Positions 19,537 through 29,297 of a DNA stretch of 64,000 nucleotides are shown here, in pieces. The notes under the pieces were generated by a model. It did not search any database. It was not told where the DNA came from and saw nothing but the letters and a program-made list of their open reading frames with translations. The position numbers were made by a program, and so were the translations under genes. Position 1 is the stretch's first letter, and every line of letters starts with the position of its first letter. The stretch spans positions 2,170,001 through 2,234,000 of the forward strand of contig NZ_CP031223.1 in NCBI RefSeq assembly GCF_008973485.1, written 5' to 3'. The stretch is from Psychrobacillus glaciei (GTDB lineage Bacteria; Bacillota; Bacilli; Bacillales_A; Planococcaceae).

Positions 19537-20004
19537 TTATTTAACCATCACAATAAAACCCGAAAAATCTGTTGTAAATTCATTTTTCCTAACAAATCCA
19601 AGTTTTTCATATAAATGAATAGCTCGTTCATTAAACTTCGCTACAGTTAATCTAATGGGTATACCAGAATGGTTGTTTTCTATATGACTTAAAATAAATG
19701 AGCAAAATTCAAAACCGTTACCTTGACCTACCAGTTTCGGATTCATACCTAACCCAATATCCACGCAGTCATCTGAATAGACACCAAATTGGTTTCCAAC
19801 TGGAACTTGCGCAGATTCCCCAATGCAAAAAAATCCTAACAATGTTTGTTTATCAATAACAAGCGCATAGTAAAAACCATCTAGTAATTCTTTAATAGAT
19901 TCATCTGTCAATTCATTATTATAGAAATCATATGGTTGCTCGTATTTCCAACCAAGTATTTTTTTTGCTATCTGCTCACTCATATGTTCAATACTAATTT
20001 CCAA
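19537..20004 (-). CDS. GNAT N-acetyltransferase
   Basis: 155 residues from TTG at 20004, chosen because GGAGGTG lies five bases ahead; the frame is open further upstream but without a ribosome site. The region GMNPKLVGQGNGFEFCSFIL is the acetyl-CoA loop and HLYEKLGFVRK the C-terminal motif. Substrate unknown. Confidence 0.85.
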   Translation of the reverse strand: MEISIEHMSEQIAKKILGWKYEQPYDFYNNELTDESIKELLDGFYYALVIDKQTLLGFFCIGESAQVPVGNQFGVYSDDCVDIGLGMNPKLVGQGNGFEFCSFILSHIENNHSGIPIRLTVAKFNERAIHLYEKLGFVRKNEFTTDFSGFIVMVK

Positions 20005-20068
20005 CTTTACACCTCCTATTAGTAATGTGATCCATCCATTTTTTTGAAGCTCCCAAGAACAAACTGTT

Positions 20069-20272
20069 TCACTTGAAAAAGATTGATACAATAATAAAAC
20101 CGACGATTAATACAAGAATAAGTAACCCTGTACTTTTCCAACCCATATCCATAAAACTACCACTACTTGCTCGATTAAAAGCATCATTTAAATTCCCAAT
20201 TGGATTCCTTTTCAATTCTTCTAATCTTAATCTTTCTCTTCTATTTTCAGGTGTTTCCTTGTCTGTATTCAT
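20069..20272 (-). CDS. DUF6366-like small membrane protein
   Basis: 67 residues: a charged N-terminus (TPENRRERLRLEELKRNP, then GNLNDAFNRA) and one C-terminal helix (LLILVLIVGFIIVSIFF). The pattern matches the DUF6366 family found in Bacillales chromosomes and prophages. AGGAGG precedes the ATG. Role unknown. Confidence 0.75.
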   Translation of the reverse strand: MNTDKETPENRRERLRLEELKRNPIGNLNDAFNRASSGSFMDMGWKSTGLLILVLIVGFIIVSIFFK

Positions 20273-20287
20273 CTGAAAACCTCCTTT

Positions 20288-20755
20288 TTATGAAGAAAAA
20301 AACTCCATAGGTTCTTTACAATGCTTATATCCATTTCGCTTATAATAATCAATGCTATCATCACTTGGCCAAACAATGATAAATTCATACTTCTTCCTCT
20401 CTACCCATTCATTTATCGTTGTGATCAATTTACTTCCTATTCCCTTGTTTCTAAAGCCCTCGACTGTATAGACATTTGTCATAAATGCAAATGGATTAGT
20501 TATCCTTCCAGGACGTGGTACTTTTTGTATTAATTCTATGTAGATATGAGATACGATTTTTGAGTTTTCCTCTGCAACCCAAATAAACCAGGTTTCACTA
20601 TCGAGAGCCTTCACTAAAAAGTCATGACACTCTAATTTAAATGCTTCGAAATCGCTCTCATCAAATATTTTAGTTTGATAGTCTTCTAATGTGAAATCCC
20701 ATCTCATTTGAATCAACTGGTTAATGTCTTTTCTTTCAGCGAGCCTAATATTCAT
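20288..20755 (-). CDS. GNAT N-acetyltransferase
   Basis: 155 residues with VEGFRNKGIGSKLI as acetyl-CoA loop and DYYKRNGYK near the C-terminus. It is 15 bases upstream of the DUF6366-like gene and probably cotranscribed. Substrate unknown. Confidence 0.87.
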   Translation of the reverse strand: MNIRLAERKDINQLIQMRWDFTLEDYQTKIFDESDFEAFKLECHDFLVKALDSETWFIWVAEENSKIVSHIYIELIQKVPRPGRITNPFAFMTNVYTVEGFRNKGIGSKLITTINEWVERKKYEFIIVWPSDDSIDYYKRNGYKHCKEPMEFFSS

Positions 20756-20781
20756 TATTTCCCCCTCTTTTTCTATTAGGT

Positions 20782-21669
20782 TTAAGAATTTTTCAAAAAA
20801 TGCAATACTTCTCCAACAAACTTATTCGTTTCCTCTAATTCGGGGAAATGAGCACTGTGGTTAAACAATTTCCATTCACTGTTTGCAAGATTTCTATTAA
20901 TAATAGTAGAGATAGGAATCCCTGTATTTCTATCATGAACTCCAGTAATAAGTAATGTTTTATGTGGAATACTTTGAAGTCTTTCAAATAAAGGTGTTTC
21001 TACTGGAATTTCCTGTAACGCTTCAAGCATCAGACCTGTATTATGCAAATTGCTTTCCTTTGCCAACTCTCTGTAATTTCTAGCAATATCTTGATCTACA
21101 AAGAATAATCGGTCAACTGTATTACTATCTACAATTTCCCAAACCGCTTTATATTTATTTTCTATCGAAGTATTTTCACCAAGTATTTCTTCTATTTTAT
21201 TTACTAAGGAAGATTCTGCAATCGAGACGAAACCAGCTATTTGTATCATATATTGCGTCTTTAAAGCTATTAAGCTTGGCCCAGATAGCACTATTTTGTT
21301 AATAATAGTTGGAAGTGCATAACTAAATTCAAGTGCTAGTTCCCCACCAAATGAGTATCCTAATAAATCAACTTTCTTGATATCCATCCATTAAAGAATT
21401 TTCTTGAAGTCATCTATTAATTCATGAATTGAATATGCATTATCCGAGTTAGGTTTTTCACTTCTTCCGCATCCACGCTGTTCGTAATATACAACTGTTC
21501 TTTCCTTAGCAAGATATGGACCAACAGTTCGTTCAAAAGTATATAGGTTTCCTCCTGGACCACCATGAATAATAATTAATGGGATCGTATTATTTTCTTT
21601 CCCTTCAATTTTTATCCAGTGTTGGATTTCATTGATAACTACGTGGTATTCACCATTTTCAGTTTTCAT
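20782..21669 (-). pseudogene. Alpha/beta hydrolase (proline-iminopeptidase-like) split by an in-frame TAA
   Basis: The first 92 codons carry the oxyanion motif HGGPGGNLYTF and YYEQRGCGRS, typical of the prolyl aminopeptidase branch. TAA at 21391-21393 then interrupts, but the frame continues without shift (WMDIKKVDLLGYSFGG) through the nucleophile Ser, Asp (GVHDRN) and His (HSAHFPELEE) to 20782. Intact length would be about 295 residues, normal for the family. A one-base change from a sense codon such as GAA explains it. An internal ATG at 21387 could start the C-terminal part, but that alone lacks the oxyanion region. Confidence 0.85.
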
Positions 21670-21864
21670 ATGTACTCCTTCTTTAATATTAATAATGTGA
21701 AATATTATGCATTAGTAATTCAAAATAAATGGTACTATTACAATAAAAACTACCGTATTTTCTTCGTTAAAAACCCTCTTTTTACTAAACCTTTACCAAA
21801 GGAAGGAACAGTATTTCTACATTGTGATTAACCCCATTAATAATTTTTCAATAAAATTCAAACT

Positions 21865-22230
21865 CTAGATAAAGACATAAGTATCTATTGGAATTAGTAA
21901 TATAAAAAATGTCAAAACTAATAAAAACGCTTGTTTATATTTCAGATGGTAATACAAAGCTAATGAATTTATAAAAATTAGAAATACGCATAGACTCATA
22001 AACCATAATGATTTCACAAAATTTACCTCATGTTTTAATAATGCAACTTTAAGTTCATTTTCTGTTGTGGCTTCGATGACAAATTTCTCTTTTTGTAAAA
22101 AAAATTTTTTGACTAGAGTTATTTTGTCTTGATTTTCGTATTGAAGTGAATAACCACCCGGATAAAAATCTAGAAAAAATGAAATTGCTGCAATGAAAAT
22201 AGCAATTAACGTTAAATACAAAGTAAACAA
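21865..22230 (-). CDS. Membrane protein of unknown function
   Basis: 121 residues with three hydrophobic segments (about 2-20, 75-92 and 98-118) and a charged middle part. No family recognised; context gives no hint. Confidence 0.6.
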   Translation of the reverse strand: MFTLYLTLIAIFIAAISFFLDFYPGGYSLQYENQDKITLVKKFFLQKEKFVIEATTENELKVALLKHEVNFVKSLWFMSLCVFLIFINSLALYYHLKYKQAFLLVLTFFILLIPIDTYVFI

Positions 22231-22545
22231 TCTAAGTTATTTATTAGAAAAATTTCTGTCCAACAACGAATTACCCCCTTTTCAAAATCACTTATGTCAT
22301 TTTATCCACTTATAAGCCCGATTGTATGTTTTTCTTAAACCTAGTTATATTTATAATATTCTTCAACTTATGTAGAAAAACCTTTTTTTGCAAAGAAGAT
22401 TATCCCTACATTAAATCGTTACCTGGAGCGTGGTGTTTAAGGAATGCGTAATTAGAGAGATAATAATTACGACAAAAAAATAAACTCTCTAAGAAGTAAA
22501 CTCAGGAGTTTTTTTGTAAATTTTTTAAATATTTAAAATTGGATT
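22231..22545. other. Intergenic region, possible weak terminator
   Basis: 315 bases. Near 22482-22515 AAACTC and GAGTTT can pair ahead of seven T, a weak plus-strand terminator with no gene in front of it. Otherwise nothing recognised. Confidence 0.4.
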
Positions 22546-22842
22546 TCAGTGAAGTAATGGTGCAACTATTAAAAGAATTAAGGAACAAGAAACCAGCGAG
22601 ATACTCACTCTTTTAAACAATTTTATTCGTCCGTCTCCTTTGTAATATCCAGAGAATTGTAGCTTATTTCTATAGAGCACGGAAAACACTATAAAAATCG
22701 ATAAACCTGGTAGAAGACCTAAATAAGAATTACCTAAATCAACTCTGAAAAATCCGTAAATATTATTTACTATCCCCCCCATGAAAGCACCCAAAATACC
22801 GAGTAACAAAATAAGTCGAATTAATTCTAAAATTATTCTCAA
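22546..22842 (-). CDS. Small membrane protein, three helices
   Basis: 98 residues with hydrophobic segments near 5-24, 40-57 and 78-96 and a short polar stretch between the last two. No family recognised. It lies 33 bases downstream of the phosphatase gene and may share its transcript. Confidence 0.6.
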   Translation of the reverse strand: MRIILELIRLILLLGILGAFMGGIVNNIYGFFRVDLGNSYLGLLPGLSIFIVFSVLYRNKLQFSGYYKGDGRIKLFKRVSISLVSCSLILLIVAPLLH

Positions 22843-22875
22843 ACTAATCCCTCCAACTTTATGAACTAAGTACTC

Positions 22876-23451
22876 TCAAAAATGTTTTGTACAATTATAA
22901 AGATCACAACTCCACTTTGACCGTATGTTTTCTAGAATGGTTACGGATGTATTTTCAATGTATGTCGTTGGAAACATTTCGGGAAGCAATTGTTGTAAAG
23001 TAAGTCCTATTAATGCACCATGGCTTACTACGAGTATTCGCTTGTCTTTATATGTAATCACCGCTTCTTCTAAAAATTCGGAACCCCTTTTAGCCACTTT
23101 TTCAAATTTCTCCATACCTAAATCTATTTCTCTCCAATTACTTCCCCATTTTTGAAGTCGTTCTTCTTCAGTTGTTCCTTCTATTTCCCCACAATTAATT
23201 TCACGAATTCTCTGGTCATAAATAGAAATAGACGTATTAAACTTATTTGCGATTATTTGTGCAGTTTCTTTTGCACGTGATAAATCACTTGAAATGATGA
23301 CATCCCATTTCTCCTCTAGAGAAAGCCTCTCCGCCAATGCTTGGGCTTGTTTTATACCAACTCGATTTAAAGGGATATCAGAAATCCCTTGTGCTCTACT
23401 AAGTTCATTCCATTCTGTAATTCCATGCCTTACTAACCCTACTTTTGTCAT
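22876..23451 (-). CDS. Histidine phosphatase (phosphoglycerate-mutase-like)
   Basis: 191 residues with the RHG motif LVRHGITEWN, the second Arg in SSDLSRAKETA, the acidic EINCGEIEG and the C-terminal SHGALIG. This set is typical of PhoE/CobC-like broad phosphatases rather than of a glycolytic mutase. Substrate unknown. A second member of the same superfamily lies at 17.0 kb. Confidence 0.88.
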   Translation of the reverse strand: MTKVGLVRHGITEWNELSRAQGISDIPLNRVGIKQAQALAERLSLEEKWDVIISSDLSRAKETAQIIANKFNTSISIYDQRIREINCGEIEGTTEEERLQKWGSNWREIDLGMEKFEKVAKRGSEFLEEAVITYKDKRILVVSHGALIGLTLQQLLPEMFPTTYIENTSVTILENIRSKWSCDLYNCTKHF

Positions 23452-23548
23452 GTTTTTTCACCTACTACTTTATTTTTTGCTCATCAAAAAAATCGTTACT
23501 TTTTATCTTTAATTTCTGAAAGAAGTTCTGTTACACAATCGTTTTGTT

Positions 23549-23629
23549 TTACAATAGTTTTTCAATTCTACTTATAGAAAATAGCATAAAAACAAATAAG
23601 GTAATCAGCAAGCCTATAATAAAGGACAT
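23549..23629 (-). CDS. 26-residue hydrophobic peptide with a perfect ribosome site
   Basis: AGGAGG (23639-23644) is nine bases before the ATG at 23629. The peptide is a single transmembrane helix followed by SRIEKLL. It resembles the size and layout of small membrane peptides that modulate transporters or kinases, but nothing identifies the partner. Confidence 0.5.
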   Translation of the reverse strand: MSFIIGLLITLFVFMLFSISRIEKLL

Positions 23630-23888
23630 TTCGAATTACCTCCTCAATTGATCAGATTAAAACTTACCAATATTATACACTAATTCCAACCTTACTTTTG
23701 TAATAAACTTCTTATGACCGATGGAAATATTGTAAGAACAAACCTATTCCAACTTAAATGTTGCGTACTATAAATATTTTGCGTTTTGAACACACTATCT
23801 TCCGATTCGGTTCCTCTTCAAATAAATAGATGAATCTTAGCCTTCACTGGAACCTTTAGATTACAATTCTAGAAAGTTTTCTTTGAGG

Positions 23889-23917
23889 CAAAAGAAAAAG
23901 CACCCAATAGGATGCTT
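23889..23917 (-). terminator. Terminator downstream of the peptidase gene
   Basis: On the minus strand AAGCATCC, a four-base loop and GGGTGCTT are followed by TTTTCTTTT. It lies about 180 bases past the stop of the membrane peptidase. Confidence 0.7.
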
Positions 23918-23981
23918 GAAGTTAAATTTTTTGTTTAATTCTATTAAGTTCCATTTCATGCAAATGGGATTTTTCCAATAA

Positions 23982-24123
23982 TTAAGCTGTTTTTGTCTCT
24001 ATTGTTGCTACAGTTTCCGTAGCATGAACTGTTAGTTGGCTAAATTGATAACTAACATCATTTAATTTGCTTTTAATACTATTAAGTAGTGCATTTCCCT
24101 TAAAATTGTTCTGGGTATTCTTC
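23982..24123 (-). pseudogene. Open-frame fragment, origin unknown
   Basis: A frame of about 46 codons, open from a TAA inside the end of the peptidase gene to TAA at 23982, with protein-like composition (KSKLNDVSYQFSQLTVHATE is visible) but no start codon. It could be the tail of a decayed gene. Function unknown. Confidence 0.3.
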
Positions 24124-25647
24124 TTTTAACTTTTTGCGCAACTCATTTAGTATTGGTTCGTTAAAAATTTGGTGTTCTTCAAGCAGTAGTTTATAACCAG
24201 GAACCGGATTGTTAGAATTTATTAAACGAAGCGCTTCTGCAAAATTCACAGCACTATCTATATTGTATCCCGGCGATTTCTTCGCTTCTACTTCAACAAC
24301 ATCTGAATATTTCAGTGCTTTTTCAGTATCAAATAAAAGATAAATCTCCGCTAATTGCATTATATTTGCTAAATACATTCGATTTTCCTTATCTTGTATT
24401 TCGATATTTAATAAATTTATTGCATTTTCATACAATCCTTGTTCCAAATAGATTTGTACTAAAAGCGTATTTGCGTATTCAATATCTTCGGTAAAGCCTT
24501 CGTTTGTTATTTCAGTTAATAATTTTTCTGCTTCATTATATCGATGTTCTAAAATTGCACTTGAAACTAGAGCAAATTTCTCGGTTACCTCGTCCTCTTT
24601 CAATTGAAGTTTTTTTAAGAACGTTTGTTGAAATTCATTTAAACTTATACTGGTCACTTGTTCAAGGTTTTTATAAAAGTCATCCACTGTTTTTGAAAGG
24701 AGTAATTTTGGAATTATCGCTGACCCATAATCATTAACTAATGCTTTCACTGCAAAATAGCTTTGAAGATATGGATTATAATTTTCTCTTGCTGCATGAA
24801 AACTATCACTCGAGTCGAGCAAATGAAAATCAGCAATATCTTTTAATTCGGTTGTACTACTTATTTGTCTATTCTGATATCCTATTAATACACAAACCCC
24901 TTCATTAAACCATAAAGGGACTTGTTCAGCTCTTTGATCAAGATGGTTGGTCTTAGAATACTGCTGAATTCTGTAATGTGTATATTCATGTATTAGATTT
25001 TCCTTCCAATCATCATTAGGATCTGTATTTATTTTAAGTACATGAATAGACTTGTTAAAATAATCATAATAACCAGTAACATCATTAATATTTGAGTCTG
25101 CTTGGAGACTGGTAGGATCATTATAAATTTCTATAGTTAAATGGTCTTTTAGTTCGCTTCCAAAAAGTTTATCCATAAATGGTTTCTTTTCCAAAAGCAA
25201 AGCTTCAAACTTATCAACAGTATCTCTATTTTTCGGATGAAACACATATGTAATTCCTTGTCTTTTCTGTTTTATAACATCTTTCTGAGTAGATGGATAA
25301 GTAAATAAATTAAATATATGATGTGTTTTCTCACTAAAAGTTGGATTTTCTAAGGTGTTTTCCATAGCAGTATTTGTTATGGTAAATAGAATAATGAGCA
25401 AAGCTAAGAACAGGGTACCTAATAGTTGGCCCCCCACTTCCATTCTATTATAGAGCTTCCACTTTAATATCTTACCTTTCACCAGCCCATATATACATAC
25501 AAAGAAAATAACAGCATTCAGAGTAAATAAAACAATACCTAATATAATACCGTTTTTCAAAGATAGATTAAATAATAGTACGTAGCTTGTGATATATAGG
25601 AAGATAAATAAAATCAATGTAGCTACTAATTTCAAAAATGTTTTCAT
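24100..25647 (-). CDS. Membrane-bound gluzincin peptidase (peptidase-MA-like) with TPR-like tail
   Basis: 515 residues. Three hydrophobic segments in the first ~110 residues anchor it; a zinc-peptidase core follows with HEYTH at about residues 220-224 and NEGVCVLIGY about 30 residues later supplying the glutamate ligand. The last ~170 residues have helical repeats (YNEAEKLL, YENAINLL). The family is poorly characterised. The ATG at 25647 has GGAG seven bases ahead; the frame also reaches an ATG at 25671 that almost touches the NUDIX stop, so the two are probably cotranscribed. Confidence 0.8.
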   Translation of the reverse strand: MKTFLKLVATLILFIFLYITSYVLLFNLSLKNGIILGIVLFTLNAVIFFVCIYGLVKGKILKWKLYNRMEVGGQLLGTLFLALLIILFTITNTAMENTLENPTFSEKTHHIFNLFTYPSTQKDVIKQKRQGITYVFHPKNRDTVDKFEALLLEKKPFMDKLFGSELKDHLTIEIYNDPTSLQADSNINDVTGYYDYFNKSIHVLKINTDPNDDWKENLIHEYTHYRIQQYSKTNHLDQRAEQVPLWFNEGVCVLIGYQNRQISSTTELKDIADFHLLDSSDSFHAARENYNPYLQSYFAVKALVNDYGSAIIPKLLLSKTVDDFYKNLEQVTSISLNEFQQTFLKKLQLKEDEVTEKFALVSSAILEHRYNEAEKLLTEITNEGFTEDIEYANTLLVQIYLEQGLYENAINLLNIEIQDKENRMYLANIMQLAEIYLLFDTEKALKYSDVVEVEAKKSPGYNIDSAVNFAEALRLINSNNPVPGYKLLLEEHQIFNEPILNELRKKLKEEYPEQF

Positions 25648-25674
25648 AGTGTTCTCCAGTTCATATGTCATTCA

Positions 25675-26217
25675 TCATTTATTTAGATAAGATTTAGACA
25701 TATAGTAAGCACTTACGGTAAATAACTGGTTTATCTCTCCGTTAGCAATCATGCATTCTATATCATTTAAATCGACCAAATGCACATCAATAAATTCTGT
25801 AGGATCTAATTCTTGCTCAAACGCTTTATATGCATCTACAATTAAAAATGTGATTACTTTATTCGTTTGTGTTGCAGGATTGACATAAAACTCACCTAAT
25901 AAGATAGGTTCCTTTTCCGTAATAAAGCCTGTTTCTTCTCTTACTTCTCTTAATATAGCATTCTCATAGGATTCATTTCCCTCAGGCTTACCTGCTGGAA
26001 TCTCTAAAAAGAAATCTTGTGCTGCATATCTATACTGTTTGACGAGTACAATCTGCTTCTCTTTTGTGAGAACGATGGCATTTACCCAATCTGCGTATTC
26101 ATTGACATAATAATTCTCTATTATTTGCCCATTTGGAAGCTCACAATCATCTTTCCGTAAATTTCCGAATGGAGTTTTAAAGACATAACTTGAATTTATT
26201 GTTTTCCAACTGTTCAT
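25675..26217 (-). CDS. NUDIX hydrolase, ADP-ribose-pyrophosphatase-like
   Basis: 180 residues. The NUDIX box is complete: GKPEGNES...ENAILREVREETGF (G-x5-E-x7-RE-x2-EE-x-G). Pro and Glu residues after the box (EFYVNPATQTNK) fit ADP-sugar pyrophosphatases. It probably cleaves ADP-ribose or a related nucleotide sugar; the substrate is inferred from family only. Confidence 0.87.
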   Translation of the reverse strand: MNSWKTINSSYVFKTPFGNLRKDDCELPNGQIIENYYVNEYADWVNAIVLTKEKQIVLVKQYRYAAQDFFLEIPAGKPEGNESYENAILREVREETGFITEKEPILLGEFYVNPATQTNKVITFLIVDAYKAFEQELDPTEFIDVHLVDLNDIECMIANGEINQLFTVSAYYMSKSYLNK

Positions 26218-26246
26218 CTATTTATCCCCTCTATTATCTTTGTTTT

Positions 26247-26585
26247 CTAATGAAGCTCTTTTCCACATTCCGAACAATACTTTGCATCTAGTTCAGATGG
26301 ATGCCCACAATTAGAACAATAATGACCAGAATCCGAGAGTCCCTCTTTTAATCCTTGACCTACAACTCTCATTTTATTTCTTAAAAGATCTTCGTCTAAT
26401 TTTGTTATATTAGCTCGATAAGCAAACGCTGTTAGGATAACCCCAACAAATATGACAGGCATTGCAACAAAACCTACCCAGAAATATTCTGGTCCTTCCG
26501 ATGAGGTCGAAGTAAATAAATCGTAGAAGTAAAAGGCCAACCCTGCAATACCAATCAAGAAGATAAATGGACCGATAAATTTCAT
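26247..26585 (-). CDS. Membrane protein with C-terminal zinc ribbon
   Basis: 112 residues: two hydrophobic helices (residues ~3-23 and ~36-56) and a C-terminal zinc ribbon of two CxxC pairs (CSNCGHPSELDAKYCSECGK). GGAGGT lies six bases before the ATG at 26585, so this was preferred over the ATG two codons upstream. Function unknown. Confidence 0.8.
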   Translation of the reverse strand: MKFIGPFIFLIGIAGLAFYFYDLFTSTSSEGPEYFWVGFVAMPVIFVGVILTAFAYRANITKLDEDLLRNKMRVVGQGLKEGLSDSGHYCSNCGHPSELDAKYCSECGKELH

Positions 26586-26620
26586 TCTCATACCTCCGAA
26601 TTATCAATATAAGTTAAGGT

Positions 26621-27403
26621 TTAGAAAAACTCGTATAGTCCACCATCAAAATAATCAAATTCTTCTTTTGTTATTGTTCGAAGTCCATATCCTTTATAAA
26701 ATGCATTTAACATCTTTTCATTGTTTCGAATAGATCGGATGGCTAAAGCAATATCATACCGGGGGTCTCCAAATGCTGAACCAGCTAAATCAATAAACGT
26801 GCGTACTCTTCCATTTGAAACAAGAATATTATCTATGGTGCAGTCACCATGGATCAACGTTTGCTCGAACGGAACAGGTTTATGCCTTTTCAAATTATCC
26901 AGTAATGGTTGATCCCCATCTACATCGTAGTTTTGTAAGTTATATGTAGCTTTTTCCAATTGTTCATCCAGCCAAGATTCTTTTGTAACCCACGATGTTG
27001 GCGGTTTTGTTTCATGCAATTGCTTTAAAAGCGCGCCGAAACATTCGAGAAGATCATATCTTTCTTTATCTGATTCTACTTTTAGAAGCGCTTCCCTTAG
27101 TGGAATTCCATTTTCTAGACTCATTAGTAAATAACTCTCATCATTATTTTCAACAAATTGATAGAAAGTTGGAATAGGTAAGTTTGTTTCCTCATTCCAA
27201 TGCTTCATTATCCTCGCTTCCTCTAATAGCCATTCCCTGTACAGAGATGTTTGTGCAACTTTACAAACAAACTGACCATTATCCGTATGTAAAAAAATCA
27301 CTTCTGATGTAGCACCTTGTCTTTTAGGAAATGAAAAAGAATGTACTTTACCTATAATTGCTCCAAACTGTTCCAGAATGACTGGGTTAAATGATTTGTT
27401 CAT
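26621..27403 (-). CDS. APH-family phosphotransferase
   Basis: 260 residues with the aminoglycoside-phosphotransferase/choline-kinase fold: catalytic loop LIHGDCTIDNILV (intact HGD...N) and metal motif TFIDLAGSAFGDPRYD. The substrate is unknown; many chromosomal members act on metabolites. GGAG lies before the ATG. Unlike the related gene at 7.8 kb, its catalytic motif is canonical. Confidence 0.87.
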   Translation of the reverse strand: MNKSFNPVILEQFGAIIGKVHSFSFPKRQGATSEVIFLHTDNGQFVCKVAQTSLYREWLLEEARIMKHWNEETNLPIPTFYQFVENNDESYLLMSLENGIPLREALLKVESDKERYDLLECFGALLKQLHETKPPTSWVTKESWLDEQLEKATYNLQNYDVDGDQPLLDNLKRHKPVPFEQTLIHGDCTIDNILVSNGRVRTFIDLAGSAFGDPRYDIALAIRSIRNNEKMLNAFYKGYGLRTITKEEFDYFDGGLYEFF

Positions 27404-27509
27404 AACAGACTCCTTTTAAATCGTTTTGGTACATAAAAATAAGTGAATACATATCATGCAATGAATGTGCAAACCAACACATTACAATTGTTAAGAGGCA
27501 GGTTGAGTT

Positions 27510-28148
27510 ATGGATTCTTCTATTGACTACACTTCACCATCCACCCAGTTCACCTTTGATGTAAATAAAAGTCCATTCTTTAAAAAAGATAACTATAACT
27601 TTATGAATGTTTTAGGGGTTCAACAATTAAATACATTGGAAAATACATCTTTATTAGATATTTTTCTTAGTGCAGACAATATTATAGAACCACATTACCA
27701 CCCAAATGCTGCAGAGTTAGTGTATTGTATTTCTGGTGCAATAACTGTATCCATACTGAACCCATTTACAAAACAATTTCAAAACTATGCGATTACACCT
27801 GGCCAAGTGGCGAACGTCCCTCAAGGTTGGTGGCATTATCAAATGGCTACCGAGGATCGTACACATATATTAGCCATTTTCAATGCGCCAACACCAGAAG
27901 TCATTCTAGGTTCCGATATTTTGAAATTAACCCCGTCAAGTATTATGGCGTACACCTATGGCATGGAAAAAAGTCAATGGAAAAAAGCGATTGCTCCAGT
28001 TATGCCTTCGACTTATATCGGTCCACCGAAGAACTGGAACCAAACTGGAGATAGTAATTCGCAAAATTATGCAAATAGCTTAAATCAGTACGGTAATCCA
28101 GGCTATACAATTCAAGAATTTGATCCCTATAACAACCCATCTAATTAA
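27510..28148 (+). CDS. Cupin-domain protein, oxalate-decarboxylase-like single cupin
   Basis: 212 residues. Motif 1 HYHPNAAELVYCISG supplies HxH and Glu ligands, and motif 2 GQVANVPQGWWHYQ supplies the late His, so metal binding is expected. The C-terminal ~50 residues are rich in Asn, Gln, Pro and Tyr, as in spore-coat or surface proteins of Bacillales. AGAGGCAGG precedes the ATG. Single plus-strand gene between minus-strand neighbours. The enzymatic role is unproven. Confidence 0.8.
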   Translation: MDSSIDYTSPSTQFTFDVNKSPFFKKDNYNFMNVLGVQQLNTLENTSLLDIFLSADNIIEPHYHPNAAELVYCISGAITVSILNPFTKQFQNYAITPGQVANVPQGWWHYQMATEDRTHILAIFNAPTPEVILGSDILKLTPSSIMAYTYGMEKSQWKKAIAPVMPSTYIGPPKNWNQTGDSNSQNYANSLNQYGNPGYTIQEFDPYNNPSN

Positions 28149-28161
28149 TATAGACTACTCA

Positions 28162-28503
28162 TTACGCTACTTCTTCTTCTGTAGCACCTTCGATGGCAGA
28201 CCTAATAAAATAAATACAGGACAAATAAAATGGATAAATAATGAGTTGACCAAAAATAATAAGTCCAGATGCTGGTGAAGGGACATCTCCTCTATATGTT
28301 ATTGGAAAAAGTGTTGCAAAAATAAAGAGAAAGATGATTAAATATGGAAGCCAAAGAATAGATGACCAATACTTTGACTTTTTATCTTGCATCCACTTTT
28401 TATCAAACATATAAACTAGTATAGTTAATAATAAAAATCCAAAAATATGTAATACTGCGGTTATTAGACTTATTGAACTCACTTCCCATCCACTTAATCG
28501 CAA
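28162..28503 (-). CDS. Membrane protein, three helices
   Basis: 113 residues with hydrophobic segments at about 11-32, 46-66 and 79-100 and an acidic tail (EGATEEE). No family recognised. Confidence 0.6.
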   Translation of the reverse strand: MRLSGWEVSSISLITAVLHIFGFLLLTILVYMFDKKWMQDKKSKYWSSILWLPYLIIFLFIFATLFPITYRGDVPSPASGLIIFGQLIIYPFYLSCIYFIRSAIEGATEEEVA

Positions 28504-28624
28504 AATTCGATAAAAGTTAAGTTGAAGTTCAAATGAAGCAAAAAGAAAAAACGCATATATAGCACTAACAATATTTAACTTCCAAAAATAATTAATTTAT
28601 AAGACCCCTTTTCATCTACAATAA

Positions 28625-29272
28625 TTATTTTTTCACAATGGAAATCTGAGTTGTGTCTAATCCTAATCTTTCTTTTAACTCATCAGTAATTGAAAAGGAA
28701 ATAGTTGTACCACTATTAACTTCTAAATACTGATACTGAATCGCAGTTACAACTGTCCCATCCCTCCAATTTGTTACTGTTGGGTTTGGATTAAAGTCTT
28801 GCATATGTTTTTCATATCTTCCACTAATTTCACCTTTGCTATATATTTCAACTGGTAGAGCATTATTAGCAGGTTGTCTTTCAGATAAAGAAATCTCAAT
28901 ATTATTTTCTTGAATCTCTATTTTCCCATCCTTAGGCATTATTTGACCGTTTACTTCTAAAGTGTATTCCAATTGTTTTTTTGCCAATACAACTAATTCT
29001 TTATCACTTAAATAATCTAATGCATCTAGACTGAATTGTTGAAAGTAAGTTATTTGTTCTCCTGCATATTTCAGGTTTATTTGAGTTGAATTCAACTTGG
29101 TTAACAATTCATCATTTTCTTTTTCTAATTTTTTGATTTGAGCTTCTTGCGCTTCTATTAATAATTGATCTTCGTTTAATGTTTCATTATTTCCATTCAC
29201 ACTAGTATTCTCACAACTGAATAATATAATCGATACTCCTATCATCGCCATAATGATAACTTTCTTCTTCAA
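28625..29272 (-). CDS. Lipoprotein with coiled-coil segment, unknown function
   Basis: 215 residues: signal peptide with lipobox LFSC at about residues 17-20, a coiled coil (EAQIKKLEKENDELLTKLN) and a C-terminal beta-rich domain with SGRYEKHMQDFNPNPTV. Surface-anchored; function unknown. The next gene upstream on the same strand ends 25 bases away. Confidence 0.75.
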   Translation of the reverse strand: MKKKVIIMAMIGVSIILFSCENTSVNGNNETLNEDQLLIEAQEAQIKKLEKENDELLTKLNSTQINLKYAGEQITYFQQFSLDALDYLSDKELVVLAKKQLEYTLEVNGQIMPKDGKIEIQENNIEISLSERQPANNALPVEIYSKGEISGRYEKHMQDFNPNPTVTNWRDGTVVTAIQYQYLEVNSGTTISFSITDELKERLGLDTTQISIVKK

Positions 29273-29297
29273 GCATAACCCTCCCCCTTATTCAACT

